A stretch of 64,000 bases of DNA. It comes from Halomonas sp. QHL1. GTDB taxonomy: Bacteria; Pseudomonadota; Gammaproteobacteria; Pseudomonadales; Halomonadaceae. The translations under genes and the position numbers were made by a program. The notes beneath the pieces were generated by a model that was not told the DNA's origin, searched no databases, and saw only the letters and a list, made by a program, of their open reading frames with translations. Positions 61,949 to 64,000 of this stretch are shown piece by piece. Positions within the stretch are counted from its first letter, which is position 1; the number at the start of each line of letters is the position of its first letter. Location of the stretch: positions 186,001-250,000 of the forward strand of contig NZ_MINL01000001.1 in NCBI RefSeq assembly GCF_001882345.1, read 5' to 3'.

Positions 61949-62806
61949 ATGACAGACGATAATCCGGGCACATTGTACGTGGTTGCCACGCCAATTGGGA
62001 ATTTGGATGACTTAACCGCGCGTGCCGCTCGGGTGTTGGGCCAGGTGACGCGAATTGCCGCTGAAGATACTCGCCATAGTGGCCGCCTGTTGGCGCACTT
62101 GGGGCTAAACAAGCCCATGCTCTCTTTACACGAGCACAATGAAGCGCGTCGGGTAGATACTTTGGATAGTTATCTCGCTGCGGGTGAAGATATTGCCCTG
62201 ATCAGTGACGCCGGAACACCGTTGATTAGCGATCCCGGCTTTGTGCTGGTACGAGAGTTGCGGGCACGCAATCGCCATATTGTGCCTATTCCCGGCCCTT
62301 GTGCGCTGATTACTGCGCTGTCAGGAGCGGGCCTGCCGACAGACCGTTTTGTATTTGCCGGTTTTCTACCTGCCAAGCCAGGCGCACGACGCCAAGCATT
62401 GGAGGGTTGGAAAACCCGCGAAGAGACGCTGGTGTTTTATGAATCTCCACATCGTATCGTGCACACCCTTGAAGCGTTACTGGAACAAATGGCGGATCGC
62501 GATGTGGTGCTGGCACGTGAGCTAACCAAGACCTTCGAGACGTTTCTACACGGTACGCCTGCATCGTTACTGGAGCAATTGGCTGCCGATCCTAATCAAG
62601 CCCGCGGCGAATTCGTGGTGATTGTTGCCGGGGCGCCGCCGGTTGAGCAGAGTGAGCATCAGGATATATCAGCGGACGCCTTGCTGGAGGCGCTGCTGGC
62701 AGAGGCGGTTGGCGTGAAGCAGGGCGCTGCGATTGCCGCGCGAATGCTCGGTGGACGTAAGCAAGTCTGGTACGCGCGTTTGCAAGCAATTAAAGGTGAG
62801 CATTGA
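61949..62806 (+). CDS. rsmI: 16S rRNA (cytidine-1402-2'-O)-methyltransferase RsmI
   Basis: Tetrapyrrole-methylase-fold enzyme that 2'-O-methylates C1402 in the decoding centre. RsmH, encoded downstream, N4-methylates the same base, so both modifiers flank rnpB. The 285-residue protein has TLYVVATPIGNLDDLTARAA, IAAEDTRHSGRLL, LISDAGTPLISDPGFVLV and PIPGPCALITALSGAGLP. Divergent from lpoA, as in E. coli. Confidence 0.97.
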   Translation: MTDDNPGTLYVVATPIGNLDDLTARAARVLGQVTRIAAEDTRHSGRLLAHLGLNKPMLSLHEHNEARRVDTLDSYLAAGEDIALISDAGTPLISDPGFVLVRELRARNRHIVPIPGPCALITALSGAGLPTDRFVFAGFLPAKPGARRQALEGWKTREETLVFYESPHRIVHTLEALLEQMADRDVVLARELTKTFETFLHGTPASLLEQLAADPNQARGEFVVIVAGAPPVEQSEHQDISADALLEALLAEAVGVKQGAAIAARMLGGRKQVWYARLQAIKGEH

Positions 62807-62831
62807 GGCAAATCGAGGGCGCTGGTATGCT
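62803..62831 (+). promoter_or_regulatory. promoter of rnpB overlapping rsmI stop
   Basis: TTGAGG (62803-62808) and TATGCT (62826-62831) are 17 bases apart, with a TGn extension before the -10. The predicted start, about 62838-62839, agrees with the start of the RNase P RNA. The -35 element contains the rsmI stop codon. Confidence 0.72.
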
Positions 62832-62838
62832 TGCCGCC

Positions 62839-63208
<370 letters not shown>

Positions 63209-63219
63209 ACTTACGTACC

Positions 63220-63243
63220 AGAGCGTGTCCGCACGCTCTTTAT
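63220..63243 (+). terminator. terminator after rnpB
   Basis: AGAGCGTG-TCCG-CACGCTCT followed by TTATT. It lies 11 bases after the mature RNA end and 34 bases before rsmH. Confidence 0.65.
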
Positions 63244-63276
63244 TACGCTGTCACTATCATTTTGTGTGAGAAAAAC

Positions 63277-64000
63277 ATGCCTTCTCCTGACGCTGAACAG
63301 GTTGCTAACTGCTTTCGCCATACCAGCGTACTACTGGAAGGTGCTGTCGATGCCCTGGTGCACGATGCGCGAGGCGTCTATTTAGACGGCACCTTCGGGA
63401 GAGGCGGTCACTCACGGTTGATTCTTGATCGTTTGGATGCCCAGGGCCAACTGCTCGCTATGGATCGCGATCCCCAAGCGATTGCTGCGGCTGCTGAAAT
63501 AGACGATTCACGCTTCCAGATTGCCCAGCGAGAATTTGCTCAGCTTGCCGAATTTGCCCGTGAACAGGGCGTGTTCGGTAAGCTTTCCGGCGTTTTACTC
63601 GATGTTGGCGTTTCTTCGCCTCAGTTAGATGACCCCGAGCGCGGCTTCAGCTTTATGCGCGACGGCCCGCTAGATATGCGTATGGATCCTACCCAAGGGC
63701 AAAGCGTGGCTGATTTCCTGGCCCGGGCCAGTGAGTCCGACATCGCCTATGTGTTTAAAACCTATGGCGAAGAGCGTTATGCCAAACGTTTGGCCCGCGC
63801 CGTGGTCACTCGCCGGGTTGAGAGGCCGTTTACCCATACGGTCGACCTGGCCGAAGTATTGAAAGTGGCTCACCCCGCCTGGGAAAAGGGGCGTCACCCC
63901 GCCACCAAAGCGTTTCAAGGGCTGCGTATTTTCGTCAACGGCGAACTGGAGCAGTTAGACAGCGCCTTAGACGCCGCGCTTGAGGCGCTGGCGCCTGGTG
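63277..64000 (+). CDS. rsmH: 16S rRNA (cytosine-1402-N4)-methyltransferase RsmH, 5' portion
   Basis: Also called MraW; N4-methylates C1402 of 16S rRNA. The frame runs from ATG at 63277 to the window end (241 codons, no stop). The encoded protein shows [19 protein letters not shown]-binding [44 protein letters not shown] and [10 protein letters not shown], all diagnostic. It is normally the second gene of the dcw cluster, after mraZ; mraZ is not between rnpB and rsmH here. Confidence 0.97.
   Translation, partial: MPSPDAEQVANCFRHTSVLLEGAVDALVHDARGVYLDGTFGRGGHSRLILDRLDAQGQLLAMDRDPQAIAAAAEIDDSRFQIAQREFAQLAEFAREQGVFGKLSGVLLDVGVSSPQLDDPERGFSFMRDGPLDMRMDPTQGQSVADFLARASESDIAYVFKTYGEERYAKRLARAVVTRRVERPFTHTVDLAEVLKVAHPAWEKGRHPATKAFQGLRIFVNGELEQLDSALDAALEALAPG

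Overview
This 64 kb window is a gene-dense stretch of conserved chromosome from a gammaproteobacterium. Gene order resembles that of Pseudomonas and its relatives: hflX-hflK-hflC-hisZ-purA, gatCAB/mreBCD-maf-rng-yhdP-tldD, the kdsD-kdsC-lptCAB-rpoN-hpf-ptsN-rapZ-npr block divergent from mlaFEDCB-ibaG-murA-hisG-hisD, zapE-rplM-rpsI-petABC-sspAB, and rsmI-rnpB-rsmH. A Halomonadaceae origin (Halomonas or a relative) is my best guess, from the gene order, the moderate GC and a very acidic lipoprotein of the kind common in halophiles. That assignment is inference, not proof. I see no tRNA, insertion sequence, prophage, CRISPR array, defence island or obvious foreign DNA. I found no convincing undescribed multi-gene system.

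Region 1 (1-12 kb): the 3' part of hflX, hflKC (FtsH-modulating membrane complex), hisZ-purA, a lone cobO, yajQ, pepN, the lipid kinase yegS and an acidic lipoprotein with an internal duplication. Region 2 (12-23 kb): a cold-shock gene, a LysE-type exporter facing the lytic transglycosylase slt, a YkvA-like protein, htpG with a textbook heat-shock promoter, gpsA-sixA, and gatCAB, whose 3' untranslated region carries a palindromic intergenic repeat. Region 3 (23-35 kb): shape genes mreBCD running into maf, rng, yhdP and tldD in one tightly packed cluster, then darP and pmbA (partner of TldD).

Region 4 (35-49 kb): on the minus strand the nitrogen-PTS/sigma-54 block and LPS transport and Kdo synthesis; on the plus strand the Mla phospholipid transport operon, ibaG, murA, hisG and hisD. 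The short HisG (217 aa) needs the HisZ encoded about 43 kb away. Region 5 (49-64 kb): the envelope protease degS, nif3, zapG/yhcB, zapE, ribosomal proteins L13 and S9, cytochrome bc1, stringent starvation proteins SspA/SspB, the dolP-diaA-yraN-lpoA cluster, rsmI, RNase P RNA, and the 5' part of rsmH, which opens the division and cell wall cluster.

The window is dominated by envelope biology (LPS, phospholipid, peptidoglycan, shape, envelope proteolysis) mixed with core translation and respiration. The less ordinary points are small: the repeat in the gatCAB 3' region, a tandem repeat that lengthens GpsA, the duplicated acidic coiled-coil lipoprotein, hairpins at regulatory places, and the apparent absence of hisC and mraZ from their usual places.
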